This document shows positions 62,961 to 64,000 of a stretch of DNA of 64,000 nt, one piece after another. A program made the translations under genes and the position numbers. The notes beneath the pieces are model-generated. The model searched no databases and had not been told where the DNA came from. It saw only the letters and a list, made by a program, of their open reading frames with translations. Where the stretch lies: positions 744,001 to 808,000 of the forward strand of contig NZ_VFMJ01000001.1 in the NCBI RefSeq assembly GCF_006715005.1. Reading direction: 5' to 3'. Each line of letters starts with the position of its first letter. Within the stretch, counting starts at the first letter, position 1. Source of the stretch: Serratia marcescens. GTDB lineage: Bacteria; Pseudomonadota; Gammaproteobacteria; Enterobacterales; Enterobacteriaceae.

Positions 62961-63673
62961 AAAAGCTACTGATTTTACTGATGATCATCGCCGCCCCGGT
63001 GTGGGCCGCCGAGCCTTTCACCCCGGCACAAGAGGCGCGTATCAAAGAGATGATCCGCGAAACGCTGGTGTCCAACCCGGACATTCTGGCGCAGGCGGTG
63101 GACGCCTGGCAGCAGCAAACCGCCGGCCAGCAAATCAGCCAGGCTATCAAGCAGAACGCCAAAACGCTGTACCAGGATCCGGCCAGCCCGCGCCTGGGCG
63201 CCGCCAACGCCAAACTGACGCTGGTGACCTTTACCGACTATAACTGCCCGTACTGCAAACGTTTTGATCCGATGCTGGAGAAGATCGTCAAGCAATACCC
63301 GGACGTGGCGCTGGTGGTGAAGCTGCTGCCGTTCAAGGGCGAAAGCTCGGTCAGTTCGGCGCGCGTAGCGCTCACCACCTGGCAACAGCACCCGGATCAA
63401 TTCTGGGCCCTGCACCAGCGGCTGATGGCGAAAAAGGGCTTCCACGACAACGCCAGCATCGCCGCCGCGCAAGAAAAAACCGGCGTCAAGGCGGTGGCGC
63501 CCAGCGAACAGAGCATGAGCACGCTGCGCACCAATATGGAGCTGGCGGAACAGCTGGGCGTGCAGGGGACGCCGGCGACGCTGATCGGCGATCGGATGCT
63601 GCCGGGGGCGGTGTCGTATGAAGAGCTGGAAGCGATGGTAAAACAGCAGCTGGCGAAGGCCAACCATGGCTAA
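62957..63673 (+). CDS. scsC: Periplasmic disulfide isomerase ScsC
   Basis: This 238-residue secreted thioredoxin-fold protein has a signal peptide (ending APVWA) and an N-terminal helical region (about 20-65) that in some ScsC proteins mediates trimer formation. A DsbA-like domain follows with active site TFTDYNCPYCKRFDPML and the cis-Pro loop LGVQGTPATLIGDRML. ScsC is kept reduced by ScsB. It overlaps scsB at the start and scsD at the end (8 bases), so translation is tightly coupled. Confidence 0.92.
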   Translation: MKKLLILLMIIAAPVWAAEPFTPAQEARIKEMIRETLVSNPDILAQAVDAWQQQTAGQQISQAIKQNAKTLYQDPASPRLGAANAKLTLVTFTDYNCPYCKRFDPMLEKIVKQYPDVALVVKLLPFKGESSVSSARVALTTWQQHPDQFWALHQRLMAKKGFHDNASIAAAQEKTGVKAVAPSEQSMSTLRTNMELAEQLGVQGTPATLIGDRMLPGAVSYEELEAMVKQQLAKANHG

Positions 63674-64000
63674 GCTCAAGCGCTGGGGGCGCGAGTTGTT
63701 GTTGCTGGCGCTGATCGCGCTGGCGGTGGTGACGGTGATGGATTGGCTGAACGCGCCGCAGGCGCCGCCGGCCTTCGATGCCCAGACACTGGCCACGTTG
63801 GACGGCGAGCAGGTGTCGTTGGCGCAGCTCAGCCATGAGCGGCCGCTGCTGGTTTACTTCTGGGCCAGCTGGTGCGGCGTCTGCCGCTTCACTACGCCGG
63901 ACGTCGCCCGTTTGCAGGCGGCGGGCGGCAACGTGCTGACCGTCGCGCTGCGTTCGGGCGACGATACCCAGGTGAAACACTGGCTGGCGCGCAAACGGCT
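63666..64000 (+). CDS. scsD: Membrane-anchored thioredoxin-like ScsD, 3' partial
   Basis: Only the first 111 codons are in the window; the frame is open at the right edge. A basic N-terminus and one anchor helix (ELLLLALIALAVVTVMDWL) precede a TlpA/thioredoxin-like domain with active site YFWASWCGVCRFTTPDVARL. This is the fourth gene of scsABCD and is expected to act in the periplasm with ScsB as electron donor. The normal length is about 165-170 residues, so roughly one third is missing only because of the window end. Confidence 0.92.
   Translation, partial: MAKLKRWGRELLLLALIALAVVTVMDWLNAPQAPPAFDAQTLATLDGEQVSLAQLSHERPLLVYFWASWCGVCRFTTPDVARLQAAGGNVLTVALRSGDDTQVKHWLARKR

Noticed and set aside
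1-64000. CRISPR arrays, insertion sequences, rRNA genes, or phage genes.
   Set aside because: No regularly spaced repeats, transposase or integrase genes, or rRNA-like sequence were seen on either strand.

Overview
The window is chromosomal DNA of a GC-rich enterobacterium (gamma-Proteobacteria, Yersiniaceae type). Gene content, gene order and protein similarity fit Serratia best, close to S. marcescens; this is inferred from recognised orthologs, not from a database search. Much of it is the conserved enterobacterial block around ypdAB-alaC, argW-yfdC-mlaA-fadL-fadIJ-sixA-smrB-prmB-aroC-mepA-yfcA-epmC-yfcL-mnmC-fabB-flk, with Serratia-type accessory genes set between the conserved blocks.

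Layout. 1-7.4 kb: end of a small secreted Tyr/Pro-rich protein, the pyruvate-sensing YpdAB (PyrSR) two-component system, a DUF1479 oxygenase-like gene, a GNAT acetyltransferase, alaC, a cytochrome b561, and two very short membrane-protein genes (ypdK and a 31-residue ORF). 7.4-15.2 kb: a solitary HicB-like antitoxin, then pgaABCD for synthesis and export of the biofilm polysaccharide poly-N-acetylglucosamine behind a long AT-rich leader, and a DUF805-like membrane protein. 15.4-20.6 kb: mltB, an outer-membrane porin, a small secreted protein, an EamA exporter and a DsdC-like LysR regulator. 21.1-24.4 kb: a CsbD-like stress protein, a triple-PAS LuxR-type regulator and a divergent membrane/coiled-coil protein. 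25.1-27.2 kb: an AT-rich Rob-like AraC gene followed by a secreted beta-propeller lactonase-like gene, ending next to tRNA-Arg(CCU), a classic integration site.

27.5-43 kb: yfdC (formate/nitrite-family channel), the full cytochrome c maturation operon ccmABCDEFGHI with separate ccmH and ccmI, mlaA (outer-membrane lipid asymmetry), and the fatty-acid block fadL, yfcZ, fadI, fadJ with recognisable FadR operators. 42.7-52.2 kb: sixA, smrB, prmB, aroC, mepA, yfcA, epmC, yfcL, mnmC and fabB; the fabB promoter region carries adjacent FadR-like and FabR-like sites, so uptake, breakdown and unsaturated fatty-acid synthesis appear to share regulators within this window. 52.3-64 kb: a small lipoprotein, apbE, ybiR, a peptidase T, an EEP-family phosphohydrolase, a MocR-type regulator divergent from a rhodanese, flk, and the scsABCD copper-tolerance/disulfide operon, cut off inside scsD by the window end.

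No rRNA, CRISPR array, prophage or insertion sequence was seen. The least explained material is (i) a repeated inverted AGTGCAT motif in three intergenic regions around the CsbD / PAS-LuxR / membrane-protein cluster, (ii) interleaved inverted repeats at the 5' end of the lactonase gene, (iii) the very small membrane-protein genes, and (iv) the structured leader of pgaA.
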